Positions 1 through 8,605 of a stretch of 64,000 nucleotides of DNA are shown piece after piece. A program made the position numbers and the translations under genes. The stretch is from Chryseobacterium sp. (GTDB lineage: Bacteria; Bacteroidota; Bacteroidia; Flavobacteriales; Weeksellaceae): the NCBI RefSeq assembly GCF_008014695.1, contig NZ_VOXE01000002.1:124001-188000 (forward strand), read 5' to 3'. The notes under the pieces are model-generated. The model was not told the origin of the DNA, did no database searches, and was given only the letters and a program-made list of their open reading frames with translations. Within the stretch, counting starts at the first letter, position 1, and each line of letters starts with the position of its first letter.

Positions 1-951
1 AAGATTCCATTTTCACTTAGATTTATGGAGCATATTTTTGGAGAACAGTTGGAACTAGGATTAGATTATATCAAGATCTTACTGCAATATCCAACACAGA
101 TCCTCCCGATTCTTTGTCTTGTAAGCAAGGAAAGATCTACCGGGAAATCTACATTCATCAAATGGCTTAAATCCGTTTTTGGACTAAATATGACTTACAT
201 CAAAGGCGATTCTTTCAGCAGTCAGTTCAATTCGGATTGGACATCAATGTTGATCGTTGCTATTGATGAAGTATTCTTTGACAAAAAGGAGATTACGGAA
301 CGACTAAAATATCTTTCCACTACCGATAAAGACAAGAAAGAGGCAAAAGGAAAAGATCGTGAAGAAGTGGAATTTTTTGGAAAATTTATTCTCTGTTCCA
401 ATAATGAAGATAACTTCATTCAGATTGATGAAAATGAGATACGATTCTGGATCATCAAGGTAAAATCGATTAAAACGGAGAATACTGAATTTCTACACAA
501 TTTAAATAAAGAAATCCCTTATTTTCTTAGATATTTAATTCAAAGACCTTTTCACAGCCGTAAGGAGACAAGGATGTGGTTCACTGATTCCCAGATCAGA
601 ACCAAAGCCCTTCAGAAATTGGTTTGGAAAAATAACAACAAATTAGAATCTAAAATCGTCGAACTTTTATATGAGTTTTTTGAGAGTACGGAAGACAGCA
701 AGATCAATTTTATTCCACAGGATATTTTCAATATGCTGGTTAAAATGTTCAGTAAACAGTATTGGACGGTAAACGATGTCCGAAAACTCCTGAAAGAAAA
801 CTGGAAACTTGAACCTCAGAACAATTCACTGGCTTACATCAAATACGACATCGATTACAGTAGAAGTTTTTACCAACAGAATAAAACAGGACGGTATTTT
901 ACAGTAGACAGAAATTTTATTCTTCAAAAATTTGATGAAATGATGAATTAA
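1..951 (+). CDS. Primase-helicase family protein, C-terminal part (cut by left window edge)
   Basis: The frame is open from base 1, so the protein starts outside the window; the first ATG in view is at 25. A P-loop-like motif (STGKST) lies about 45-50 residues into the visible part, followed by an acidic stretch (IVAIDEV) resembling a Walker B strand and a polar sensor-like segment (KFILCSNN). This order fits the SF3-like helicase half of primase-helicase proteins carried by Bacteroidota plasmids and mobilizable elements, which unwind DNA at an element's origin. The neighbours (Toprim protein, MobC, relaxase) support that role. The assignment rests on motif order, so another DUF5906-type ATPase is possible. 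Confidence 0.7.
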   Translation, partial: KIPFSLRFMEHIFGEQLELGLDYIKILLQYPTQILPILCLVSKERSTGKSTFIKWLKSVFGLNMTYIKGDSFSSQFNSDWTSMLIVAIDEVFFDKKEITERLKYLSTTDKDKKEAKGKDREEVEFFGKFILCSNNEDNFIQIDENEIRFWIIKVKSIKTENTEFLHNLNKEIPYFLRYLIQRPFHSRKETRMWFTDSQIRTKALQKLVWKNNNKLESKIVELLYEFFESTEDSKINFIPQDIFNMLVKMFSKQYWTVNDVRKLLKENWKLEPQNNSLAYIKYDIDYSRSFYQQNKTGRYFTVDRNFILQKFDEMMN

Positions 952-983
952 TTGATAATGAAAATAAAATCAATTAGTTACAT

Positions 984-1127
984 CTCATCAAAAACCTCAT
1001 CAAACTTTTAAACCTTGGTTTTTGATGTGAGAATGATGAGAAGAATATTTCTACTTTGATGAGATGATGAGACCTTGATGAGGTTATAAAGTATTGTAAT
1101 TCAATTTTTTATAAGGCTTTCTCATCA
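984..1127. repeat. Cluster of seven CTCATCA/TGATGAG heptamers
   Basis: CTCATCA occurs at 984, 996 and 1121, and its complement TGATGAG at 1034, 1057, 1065 and 1076, all in the 266-bp gap between the primase-helicase and the Toprim gene. The dense, mixed-orientation copies look like iterons or operator half-sites. Since both flanking genes are replication proteins, an origin or an autoregulatory site is the natural guess. Confidence 0.6.
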
Positions 1128-1217
1128 ATTCATCAAAAATTAGTCGAAGACAAACTAATCCGCCTTTCATCGACAGGACAACTACTATCTATTAATAAAA
1201 ACATTAAAATTTACACA

Positions 1218-2096
1218 ATGAACTGCAAACAATTTAACAACATATCGTTGGAAGAAGTCCTCCTTTCTCTCGGACACCTTCCTACAAAACAAAATGAAAA
1301 AGAAGCTTGGTATCTCAACCCCTTTGCCAACGAATCCCAAGCCTCTTTTAAAATCAATAAAAGAATAAACTATTGGTACTTATTTTCAGAAGGAATCGGT
1401 GGAACGAATACCGACTTTATGAAGAAATATCTGAACGCTTCAGTCAATGAAGTTTTAGTATGGGCAGAAGATCAGAATTTCTCTTCTTTTCAAAAGCAAA
1501 ACATTCCTGATCAGAAGTTCGAAAACCCGAGTAAAAATTATGAGATACTTGATGTGAATGAAATCCAGCATCCTGCACTTTTGGAATATTTAAGAGAAAG
1601 AAAAATTGGAAATCAAACTCAGTTCTTACACGAAATTCGTTACCGAATGAATGATAAAAACTATTTCGGAATTGGATTCGAGAACGATTCTGGCGGTTAT
1701 GAAATCCGTAATAAATATTCTAAAATCTGTTTGGGTAAAAAAGGTGTTTCAACCATTAAAAATGGTTCGGTATCGCTTCGAATTTTCGAAGGTTTTTTTG
1801 ATTTTATTTCCTTTAAAAATGTAGAAAATTTTTTAGAAAAAGAACCTTCTGATTATATCATTTTGAATTCCGTTTCGATGATTCACAATATTAAAAATTC
1901 ATTAGGAAATTATGAAAATATTGAACTTTATTTTGACAATGACGAAGCCGGAAATCTGGCGGTTGAAATGATTAAAAATGAAAACAAAAACGCAGAAGAT
2001 TGTCGGGTTTTATATTCAGATTTTAAAGATTTGAATGACTGGATGATTCACAAAAATCCATCACCTGAAAGACAAGTGAAACAAAGGCGAAGGTGA
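1218..2096 (+). CDS. Toprim-domain primase-like protein of a mobile element
   Basis: A 292-residue protein. The N-terminal 90 residues resemble the zinc-finger/CHC2 region of DnaG-like primases (NPFANESQASFKIN, then WYLFSEGIGG) but lack the usual cysteine cluster. The C-terminal third carries Toprim signatures: a glutamate in RIFEGFFDFISF and an acidic pair in YFDNDEAG. Such proteins are thought to prime replication of mobilizable elements. It sits between the helicase-like gene and mobC, which fits an element-encoded replication module. The start follows AT-rich sequence with no strong Shine-Dalgarno, as is normal in this phylum. Confidence 0.75.
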   Translation: MNCKQFNNISLEEVLLSLGHLPTKQNEKEAWYLNPFANESQASFKINKRINYWYLFSEGIGGTNTDFMKKYLNASVNEVLVWAEDQNFSSFQKQNIPDQKFENPSKNYEILDVNEIQHPALLEYLRERKIGNQTQFLHEIRYRMNDKNYFGIGFENDSGGYEIRNKYSKICLGKKGVSTIKNGSVSLRIFEGFFDFISFKNVENFLEKEPSDYIILNSVSMIHNIKNSLGNYENIELYFDNDEAGNLAVEMIKNENKNAEDCRVLYSDFKDLNDWMIHKNPSPERQVKQRRR

Positions 2097-2144
2097 GTAA
2101 AATAAACAAAGGTAAAATGTGGTGGTATGTTAGTGCAAAAAGTA

Positions 2145-2187
2145 CCCAAAGTTTACAATAAGCGTATCCGCTGATTGCAAAATTGGG
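2145..2187. other. Candidate transfer origin (oriT): imperfect 43-bp palindrome
   Basis: An inner dyad AGCG-TATC-CGCT (2161-2172) is flanked by longer imperfect arms, CCCAAAGTTTACAAT on the left (2145-2159) and the near complement ATTGCAAAATTGGG on the right (2174-2187). It lies 60 bp upstream of mobC, in the only sizeable gap next to the relaxosome genes. Position and symmetry are typical of oriT regions; the nick site cannot be read from sequence alone. Confidence 0.4.
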
Positions 2188-2246
2188 ATTTTTGATTTCT
2201 TCCTATCGTCAGAAATGTTTTTTTTAAATACGCCAAAATTAATACA

Positions 2247-2696
2247 ATGGAAAAAGACTTTTTACAAGAATTTATACACCAGGTAGCCAAAGAAAATCAA
2301 GCAAAGATTGCTCAGGAAAAGAGAAAAAAATATTTTCAGGAATTAGGTCGTAAAGGTGGTTTGAAAACCAAAGAAAATAAAAAATTGGACAAAGTTATTT
2401 CAATACGAATGACCAATTCTGAATATGAAATTCTACTTCAAAAGCAAGAAAAACATCCTCTAAAATTGTCCACTTATATCCGGAATATTTTGTTCGAAAA
2501 AGAACTAAAAATCAATGAATTTCAAACTGATGAAGTCTTACTTCAATACGGAGCCCATTTCAAAAAAATCACCAACCTTTTACGAAATCGGGAATGGAAT
2601 GCTATTGAAAATAAGAAAGAAATCTTGATGAGAATTGAAAATTTGATCGAATTAATTCATCAATATTTATATATAAAAATTCAGAAAAATGAATAA
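2247..2696 (+). CDS. mobC: MobC-like relaxosome accessory protein
   Basis: A 149-residue basic protein with an early ELGRKGGLKTKENKK segment followed by ISIRMTNSEYEILLQK, the beta strand and helix arrangement of ribbon-helix-helix DNA-binding proteins. In Bacteroidota mobilizable elements this small protein binds oriT and recruits the relaxase. It overlaps the relaxase gene by 8 bp, so the two are translationally coupled. The family is inferred from size, the RHH-like motif and gene order. Confidence 0.75.
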   Translation: MEKDFLQEFIHQVAKENQAKIAQEKRKKYFQELGRKGGLKTKENKKLDKVISIRMTNSEYEILLQKQEKHPLKLSTYIRNILFEKELKINEFQTDEVLLQYGAHFKKITNLLRNREWNAIENKKEILMRIENLIELIHQYLYIKIQKNE

Positions 2697-3837
2697 TTCG
2701 GCAACCACAAGAACCATTACAAAAATTGCTTTGGAATACAATGCAAACGATAAAGGATCAGCAGAAATGGTTGCTTCGAATTATCTTTTGAGTGACACTG
2801 CTGAAGGTCAGTTTAACGAAATGAAAACCGTAGCTGAAAGAAATACCAAAGTGAAGAAATGGGCATTGACTGGTTATATTTCTCAACCGGACGAGATCGG
2901 TAGAAAATTGAAGGATGAAGAATTCAAACGAATTGCGATAGAAGCTCTTGCAAAAGTAGGTTTGACAAACAAAAATCAATATCGACTGGATATTCATAAC
3001 AGTACAAAACATAAGCATATTCATTTTGTCGCCAATAGGATTGATTTTTCGGGAAGGTGCACTGTGAAAGCACACGATATCGGAAAGAGATTTGGTGAAG
3101 CTGTCAGAGAAGTTTGCAAAGAGAAAGGATTATTAACCGATGTTGAAATTGGAACTCAAAAAAAAGCTGAGATGCTGAAAAGCTTGACCGAAGCTATCAG
3201 GTCAAAAGATAATTTTGATGATCTGATCTCAGAAATGAAGAAAAAAGGTTTTGAAATTCAATTGTCTTCAAATGTAAAAGACGGGATTTCGGGAATGCGA
3301 ATTGTGATGGAAAAAGACAAAAATTTTCAGACAGAAAGGATTTATAAAGCTGGGTATAAATTATCTGAAATTTCAAATCAATTGAAAATCTCTGAAATAA
3401 AATCTCTATTTAAAATGAAACAAGCTGTTAGGGAAGTACAAAGAAATGCTGACAACTTAAAGGAGTTTCGGGAAAATCTCCAACAAAAGGGATTTTCTGT
3501 AAAGATCCAATATAACGGAGACTTTAAAGCTGGTCAAAAAAATCAAATTAAAGATATATGGATAAATGAAATTAATAATAGTCAAAACAAAAACGGATTT
3601 TTTTTCCGGAAAAATGTTGGATTCTCTCTTTCTTCAATAGATTCTGACCTTGGTGATCTGGTAAAATCATTAAGTCAAAGTAGTGTAAATAATGACGCAG
3701 GTAATCCTTTGAAAAAAGAAACAAATGAAAGCTTAATAGAAATTGCAGGCAAATTATTAGGTGACTTCCTTAATCCAACCTATGTTTCTCAGGACGAAGA
3801 TGAGCTCTGGAAAAAGAAGCGAAAATTAAGACGATAA
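2689..3837 (+). CDS. mobB: MobB-type relaxase / mobilization nuclease
   Basis: A 382-residue protein. Residues 101-118 carry the relaxase metal-binding motif, with histidines at about 103, 108, 110 and 112 and an asparagine at 116 (HKHIHFVANR). Near residue 127 comes the KAHDIGKRFGEAVREV segment seen in Bacteroidota relaxases. The enzyme nicks oriT and pilots the strand into a recipient. The catalytic tyrosine is probably in the N-terminal 65 residues (Tyr17, Tyr32 or Tyr63), but I cannot say which. The C-terminal half is charged and of unknown fold. There are no type IV secretion genes in view, so transfer would need a helper element. Confidence 0.85.
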   Translation: MNNSATTRTITKIALEYNANDKGSAEMVASNYLLSDTAEGQFNEMKTVAERNTKVKKWALTGYISQPDEIGRKLKDEEFKRIAIEALAKVGLTNKNQYRLDIHNSTKHKHIHFVANRIDFSGRCTVKAHDIGKRFGEAVREVCKEKGLLTDVEIGTQKKAEMLKSLTEAIRSKDNFDDLISEMKKKGFEIQLSSNVKDGISGMRIVMEKDKNFQTERIYKAGYKLSEISNQLKISEIKSLFKMKQAVREVQRNADNLKEFRENLQQKGFSVKIQYNGDFKAGQKNQIKDIWINEINNSQNKNGFFFRKNVGFSLSSIDSDLGDLVKSLSQSSVNNDAGNPLKKETNESLIEIAGKLLGDFLNPTYVSQDEDELWKKKRKLRR

Positions 3838-3857
3838 TCAAAAATTAAAAAATAAAT

Positions 3858-4469
3858 ATGGAAAATGAAAGTAAAGAATCTAAAAGTAATGGAATGGAAC
3901 TTTTAGAAAACGTGATCAAATCAAACAAGGAAAATATTGAACAAAATATCAAACTTCAGTTTGCCATTGAAGACCATACGACCCTGTTGAACGAAGTACA
4001 GATCAGTTTTGAAGATGGACAGTCGACCAATAATGAAACTGTAGCCTTTATGAAAGTAGAGCAAACCAAAAGAGTTGAATTCCTGGACAGTATTCCTACT
4101 CAGGTAGAAACAGTTCTTTCAAAAGAAGCTAAAGATTATTTGGACGGTTTTGGAAAGAATATACGATGGAAGAAGAAATTTATTTGGAGCGGAATTGGAG
4201 TTTTTGTCTTTGCGGTTTTAGTACTGATCGTCTCCATTAATTTCGCAACTAATTGGTACAAAGAAAGCATTAAAGCCAAAAGTGAATTGCGTCAAGATAT
4301 TTTAAATGAAATTGCTGATGAAGGAAAAAAAATCTACGATGAAAATGAGATAACAATTTTGAGAGAAAACACTCAAATAATGCAATTATGGATCAAGAAC
4401 AATCCTAAAAAAGCGGAAGATTTTTTAAGATTCAAAGATGGATTTGTAGCTAGTAAGGAAAATAGATGA
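3858..4469 (+). CDS. Mobilization-associated membrane protein (unknown function)
   Basis: A 203-residue protein with an acidic, helical, coiled-coil-prone N-terminal half, a single membrane span near residues 110-128 (FIWSGIGVFVFAVLVLIVSI) and a charged C-terminal helix. It begins 20 bp after the relaxase and shares its strand, so it is probably co-transcribed. Proteins of this size and topology often follow relaxase genes in Bacteroidota elements. A role in docking the relaxosome at the membrane is a guess from context only. Confidence 0.6.
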   Translation: MENESKESKSNGMELLENVIKSNKENIEQNIKLQFAIEDHTTLLNEVQISFEDGQSTNNETVAFMKVEQTKRVEFLDSIPTQVETVLSKEAKDYLDGFGKNIRWKKKFIWSGIGVFVFAVLVLIVSINFATNWYKESIKAKSELRQDILNEIADEGKKIYDENEITILRENTQIMQLWIKNNPKKAEDFLRFKDGFVASKENR

Positions 4470-4558
4470 GAAAATTATCATTGATCCATATTCCAAAAGA
4501 ATAATTAAGATGGACAAAATCATTTTCAAAACCTTTCATCTTATTAAATATATTTTGT

Positions 4559-4657
4559 AGAGGAGCAGATAACGCTGTATTTGTAGTTATTAAAGAAGAT
4601 ACAACACATAAAAATAGTTATATACCACCAGAAGTACTCGATTGGACAAATCCTTGA
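4559..4657 (+). pseudogene. Possible C-terminal remnant of a lost gene
   Basis: A 32-codon open stretch with protein-like composition (reading RGADNAVFVVIKEDTTHK and ending EVLDWTNP before TGA) has no start codon; its frame opens only after a TAA just past 4500. It looks like the tail of a deleted gene. I see no other gene in 4470-4823. Confidence 0.3.
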
Positions 4658-4823
4658 AAAACCGTAATATTAATCTGTGATGCCACATTCTCGTACAGGT
4701 GAATGTAAATTCTGAGACTCCAATGTACTAAAAACAGAAAGAAAAAGCAACTACAATGGTCTCTACAAGCCTACTAAAATACGATTATCATACGTCATTA
4801 AGAAAAACATTTCAAGTTTAGAC

Positions 4824-4854
4824 TTGTAATTAATACATTAAAAATGTACTTTTG
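4824..4854 (+). promoter_or_regulatory. Bacteroidota-type promoter for the SulP gene
   Basis: TTG at 4824-4826 and TACTTTTG at 4847-4854 with a 20-bp spacer match the TTTG / TAnnTTTG consensus. Predicted transcription starts near 4861, giving a leader of about 170 nt before the ATG at 5031. Confidence 0.5.
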
Positions 4855-4933
4855 CAACATCTTATGAAATTATTCAGAACTACATCTTCTCAAGTTACAC
4901 CGCCTTAATTTAGCAGGCTGATAATTCATTCTA

Positions 4934-4955
4934 TACCCAAAACTATCTTTGGGTA
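4934..4955 (+). promoter_or_regulatory. Leader hairpin 1 (8-bp stem, 6-nt loop)
   Basis: Perfect inverted repeat TACCCAAA / TTTGGGTA around the loop ACTATC. It lies inside the predicted SulP leader, and no T-run follows it, so it is not a typical terminator. Confidence 0.45.
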
Positions 4956-4990
4956 ATCCTTCATATACTTTAAAATATACTTTTAATACA

Positions 4991-5012
4991 ATCCCATAAT
5001 TTGCTATGGGAT
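4991..5012 (+). promoter_or_regulatory. Leader hairpin 2 (8-bp stem, 6-nt loop)
   Basis: Perfect inverted repeat ATCCCATA / TATGGGAT around the loop ATTTGC, ending 18 nt before the SulP start codon. It has the same stem and loop sizes as hairpin 1 and the same CCCA...TGGG core. It could affect ribosome access. Confidence 0.45.
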
Positions 5013-5030
5013 AACTATAATCATTATAAA

Positions 5031-6563
5031 ATGGAATATAGATTCTCTAATTTTCAGTCTTTAAAAAATATCAATATAAAAAATGAAGTCTTAGCCGGAC
5101 TTACAGTAGCAATGACAATGATCCCTGAATCGCTATCATTTGCTATCTTGGCAGGATTATCTCCCTTAACAGGCTTATATGCTGCATTCTTAATGGGAAT
5201 TGTTACTGCATTTCTAGGTGGTCGACCAGGTATGGTTTCAGGTGGAGCTGGTGCAACAGTGGTTGTACTTATTGCGTTAGCTTCCTCTCACGGTGTTGAA
5301 TACCTTTTTGCAGCCGTTGTCTTAGCGGGGATTATTCAGCTTTTGGTTGGTGTTCTAAAACTTGGGAAATTTGTACGACTTATACCACAATCTGTGATGT
5401 ACGGTTTCTTGAATGGTCTTGCAGTCATTATTTTTATGGCGCAGGTATCACAATTTAAAGTGGTCAATAATGGCGTCAGCTCTTGGATGGAGGGATCTGC
5501 ATTATCTATAATGGCGGGACTCACACTCTTAACAATTGCCATCGTTTTCATTTTTCCTAAGATCACGAAAGCAGTCCCGTCATCACTAGTTGCCATTATC
5601 GTTGTCTTTGGCTTGGTCTATTTTCTTAACATTGACACTAAAAAAGTAATTGATATAGCATCAGTTAGTGGCTCACTACCTTCATTTCATATTCCAAATA
5701 TTCCATTTAGTATAGAAACCTTAAAAATCATTTTTCCTTATGCTGCAATTATGGCAGGTGTTGGATTGATTGAATCTTTATTGACATTAAATATGGTGGA
5801 TGAGATTACCAATTCAAAAGGTCGTTCTAACAGGGAAGCTTGTGCTCAGGGTGTTGCCAACATAACTAATGGATTTTTCGGAGGAATGGGAGGCTGTGCT
5901 ATGGTAGCACAAACTTTAGTAAATATTGACGCCGGTGCTAGAACCAGAATTTCTGCTGTTGTTGGAGCTGTAACAATTTTGATTATTATTTTAGCAGGTG
6001 GATCTGTTATCGAACAAATTCCGATGGCTGCACTTGTAGGAGTTATGATGATGGTAGCCATAGGTACATTTGAATGGATCTCTTTCCGTATCATTACCAA
6101 AATGCCTAAATCAGATATTTTTGTCGGAATTCTAGTAGCGATTATAACGGTACTTTTACATAATTTAGCATTAGCGGTTTTAATCGGTGTAATTATATCA
6201 GCACTTGTTTTTGCTTGGGACAGTGCAAAAAGAATCCGAGCGAGAAAATCCATTGATGTCAATGGAATGAAAAATTATGAGATCTATGGGCCGCTATTTT
6301 TCGGAAGCACCACAGCATTTATTGATAAATTTGATGCATCAAACGATCCCGATGAAATAATCATTGATTTTAAGGAATCCCGTGTAGTAGATATGTCAGC
6401 CATCGAAGCCTTGAAAAAAGTAATTGAAAAATATAGGACTTACAACAAAAAAGTAGTTCTGAAGCATCTTAGTCCTGATTGTATTCAGCTGTTAGATAAT
6501 GCCAGCGGTTTTATTGAAGTTAATCATTATGAAGATCCATCTTATAAAGTGATGTCTAAATAA
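5031..6563 (+). CDS. SulP family anion transporter with STAS domain
   Basis: A 510-residue inner-membrane protein starting at the ATG at 5031 rather than an upstream in-frame TTG at 5001, because the SulP homology begins right after (NEVLAGLTVAMTMIPESLSFA). About ten to twelve hydrophobic segments cover residues 15-395; the C-terminal 110 residues form a STAS domain (DEIIIDFKESRVVDMSAIEAL). SulP proteins import sulfate, bicarbonate or related anions, and the substrate cannot be told from sequence. The gene is alone, with its own promoter, a long structured leader and a terminator. A YeiH-type exporter lies 7 kb away in the same island. Confidence 0.9.
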   Translation: MEYRFSNFQSLKNINIKNEVLAGLTVAMTMIPESLSFAILAGLSPLTGLYAAFLMGIVTAFLGGRPGMVSGGAGATVVVLIALASSHGVEYLFAAVVLAGIIQLLVGVLKLGKFVRLIPQSVMYGFLNGLAVIIFMAQVSQFKVVNNGVSSWMEGSALSIMAGLTLLTIAIVFIFPKITKAVPSSLVAIIVVFGLVYFLNIDTKKVIDIASVSGSLPSFHIPNIPFSIETLKIIFPYAAIMAGVGLIESLLTLNMVDEITNSKGRSNREACAQGVANITNGFFGGMGGCAMVAQTLVNIDAGARTRISAVVGAVTILIIILAGGSVIEQIPMAALVGVMMMVAIGTFEWISFRIITKMPKSDIFVGILVAIITVLLHNLALAVLIGVIISALVFAWDSAKRIRARKSIDVNGMKNYEIYGPLFFGSTTAFIDKFDASNDPDEIIIDFKESRVVDMSAIEALKKVIEKYRTYNKKVVLKHLSPDCIQLLDNASGFIEVNHYEDPSYKVMSK

Positions 6564-6603
6564 TGTTGAATAGTAAAAAAATAGTTTATTATTTTTATTA
6601 AAA

Positions 6604-6628
6604 AAGGCTCAACAATATGTTGAGCCTT
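6604..6628 (+). terminator. Rho-independent terminator after SulP
   Basis: A 10-bp stem AAGGCTCAAC / GTTGAGCCTT with a 5-nt loop. It is preceded by an A-run and followed by TTTC, so it may act in both directions between the converging SulP and XRE genes. Confidence 0.7.
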
Positions 6629-6665
6629 TCCAATGAAAAAGTAATTATCCCGAATTACTTATATT

Positions 6666-7159
6666 TTATTTGTTAATAAGCTTTTCAAGCCTATCCATCA
6701 TTTCATCTTTTTCCTTCAGCATTCTTTCATAAAGGGCAATCTTTTCTTCGTGAAGCTGCACTAATTTATCAATAGAATTATTGTTAAAAGTGGGGCTGTA
6801 GTTAATCAAACCCTGCGTGGTGTTTCAGGTTTGATAAAAGCTTATAAAAATGCGGCGCAGGAAACACTTGATGCTTCTGAAATTGTGGTCAAAGACTTGA
6901 CAGTCTTATCGTGAAAAGTGTTTGAAATAAAATTAATCGCTTGCTCTTCATCAAAATTCTGAAAAGCTTCTACTGGAATTCTAAGGGCATTTGAAATGGC
7001 TTTTAGAAGATCTTCTTCGATCACATCTTTCTGCTCCAACAAAGAAATTTTCTTCTGATTCCATTCATCACCCAAGTCAAGAGCTAAAGCTTCCTGTTTA
7101 ATACCTAGCATCTCTCTAAAGCGTTTTACATTTCTTCCCTGATGTATTTTCTGTTCCAT
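6666..7159 (-). pseudogene. XRE-family regulator gene interrupted by a foreign fragment
   Basis: From the ATG at 7159 the first 80 or so residues form a helix-turn-helix domain (FREMLGIKQEALALDLG, then WNQKKISLLEQ), after which the frame runs into unrelated sequence and stops at 6842. The expected C-terminal coiled coil reappears on the same strand at 6666-6805 in another frame (HEEKIALYERMLKEKDEM, ending LINK before TAA). The original product was probably about 130 residues. The shortened 105-residue form keeps the DNA-binding domain and may still be made. An upstream in-frame TTG at 7171 is a less likely start. Confidence 0.65.
6808..6914 (+). other. Foreign coding fragment inserted in the XRE gene
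   Basis: On the plus strand this insert reads as 33 open codons with natural protein composition (LRGVSGLIKAYKN, then DASEIVVKDLTVLS) ending in TGA at 6912-6914. It begins inside a small inverted repeat (TCAAACC / GGTTTGA). It looks like the 3' end of another gene captured by recombination. I do not recognise the parent protein. Confidence 0.4.
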
Positions 7160-7335
7160 AGCAGTTATCAAATTTTAAAGGCTTAAAGATAAAACCATTT
7201 CTATTAATTCGTCTGAATGGTAAAGTTAAAAAATTATCCTGTAAAATATCCATTTCAGTATATATAATATCCAACTTCTGTATTGATTATCCACTTTTGA
7301 AAGTAGTAATTCGTATTAATAAAAATATAATTATT

Positions 7336-7890
7336 ATGAAAAATAAGAAGATAGATTTTGAAGCTGAGTTCTGGGACAGCCATCAAAAGCATTCCTGTTT
7401 GACACTGATAGATGCATTTTTTCAGATGGATTTTCTGTCCGCTGTAAGAGAAAGACTAAATGATGTGATCAACTATTCAACGAAATGCGAAGTACTGATG
7501 AAGGATGATCCTTCGCTCATCTTTCATTATTACCTCTGTATGCGCTCATTTATTAGGGCAAGTTATGTATTACAATTCGAAGCAAAAAGATGGAAAGTGA
7601 AACGTCCCCCAAAGTTTCCATCCAGATTACTTCAAGGTTCGCTTTCGGATGAAGAATACCGCAATCCGTTTCTTGTCTTTCAAAAGGCGTTTAAAGAGTT
7701 TACTCTACAAGAATTTGAGTATTTCAATACGCAGATTGTTTATTTCTCATTAGGTGCATATTCTGATGAACCTGAAACAAATATCGTTACTCTTTTTATC
7801 CATCTTAATAAAATGCTTGATTCAGCGCAGATCATTCGTGAAAGAGGCGTAAAGAAAATAAAGGATAAAAAAACCACATCCTCAGAATAA
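7336..7890 (+). CDS. Hypothetical protein
   Basis: A 184-residue soluble protein from the ATG at 7336; a longer reading would need a TTG at 7297. It is rich in aromatic and charged residues with predicted helices (YYLCMRSFIRASYVLQFEAK) and a lysine-rich tail. I do not recognise a family. It is divergent from the broken XRE gene and heads a group of three plus-strand genes of unknown function inside the island. Confidence 0.55.
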   Translation: MKNKKIDFEAEFWDSHQKHSCLTLIDAFFQMDFLSAVRERLNDVINYSTKCEVLMKDDPSLIFHYYLCMRSFIRASYVLQFEAKRWKVKRPPKFPSRLLQGSLSDEEYRNPFLVFQKAFKEFTLQEFEYFNTQIVYFSLGAYSDEPETNIVTLFIHLNKMLDSAQIIRERGVKKIKDKKTTSSE

Positions 7891-7959
7891 TTTATCCCTT
7901 GAAAAGCATTAGATACCTGACAATTACTGACCAACTTTATTTCACTAAAAAATTTTAAT

Positions 7960-8601
7960 ATGAGAGATAAAGAAAAAACAATCGGAAGAATCATAGACTC
8001 GATGGAAAAGGTTGATATAACTTTTAAATTGTTGTCAGATGAGAGGCAGATAGATGAACTTAATAAAGGTATTTATCTACTTATGGATAAATTGGGAAGT
8101 GAAGACATAAATGTACTTTTTGACCGATATCCTAGATTGATACAAAAGTATAGTATCAAAGAAATGTTTTCAGGAAATGTTGAAATTCCAAATATTGACC
8201 CACATAGTTTAAAGATTGCCGGATTACTTACCTGCCTGCAATTTTTGGTCTCAAGTTTTACCGATTTTATAGATGAATTTGGCAATAGCCTTCCTTTGAA
8301 GGAAACTAAAAATAGTAATTCATATCAAGCCGAAAACTATATCATTAGTTCAATTCCTTTGGATGATTATTTAAAAGAGCTTTTTCTGGGTATCCTCTCT
8401 GTTACTGGCGAAGAATACTACCAAAAATTTCTCAAAAAGATTGGCGATCCAGATTTTACTATTGATGATATTCTAAAAATTGAGAAAGATAAAGAATTAC
8501 AGGAGTATATTGATTTAATGGTGTGGTTCTCCTTAATCCGAGTGTTTCTTGAGGCTATTTACTTCTACTTTAATGTCGAAAATCACAACTCAAAAATTTA
8601 A
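7960..8601 (+). CDS. Hypothetical protein
   Basis: A 213-residue protein, mostly helical by composition, with an acidic N-terminal half and no signal peptide. A moderately hydrophobic stretch (SLIRVFLEAIYFYF) lies near the C-terminus. It is separated from the next gene by only 4 bp, so the two are probably co-translated and may act together. No recognised domain. Confidence 0.6.
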   Translation: MRDKEKTIGRIIDSMEKVDITFKLLSDERQIDELNKGIYLLMDKLGSEDINVLFDRYPRLIQKYSIKEMFSGNVEIPNIDPHSLKIAGLLTCLQFLVSSFTDFIDEFGNSLPLKETKNSNSYQAENYIISSIPLDDYLKELFLGILSVTGEEYYQKFLKKIGDPDFTIDDILKIEKDKELQEYIDLMVWFSLIRVFLEAIYFYFNVENHNSKI

Positions 8602-8605
8602 TAAA

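Noticed and set aside
5846-6262. A 138-codon minus-strand ORF within the SulP gene
   Set aside because: Antisense shadow of membrane-spanning codons; Thr/Ile-rich, no start or context.
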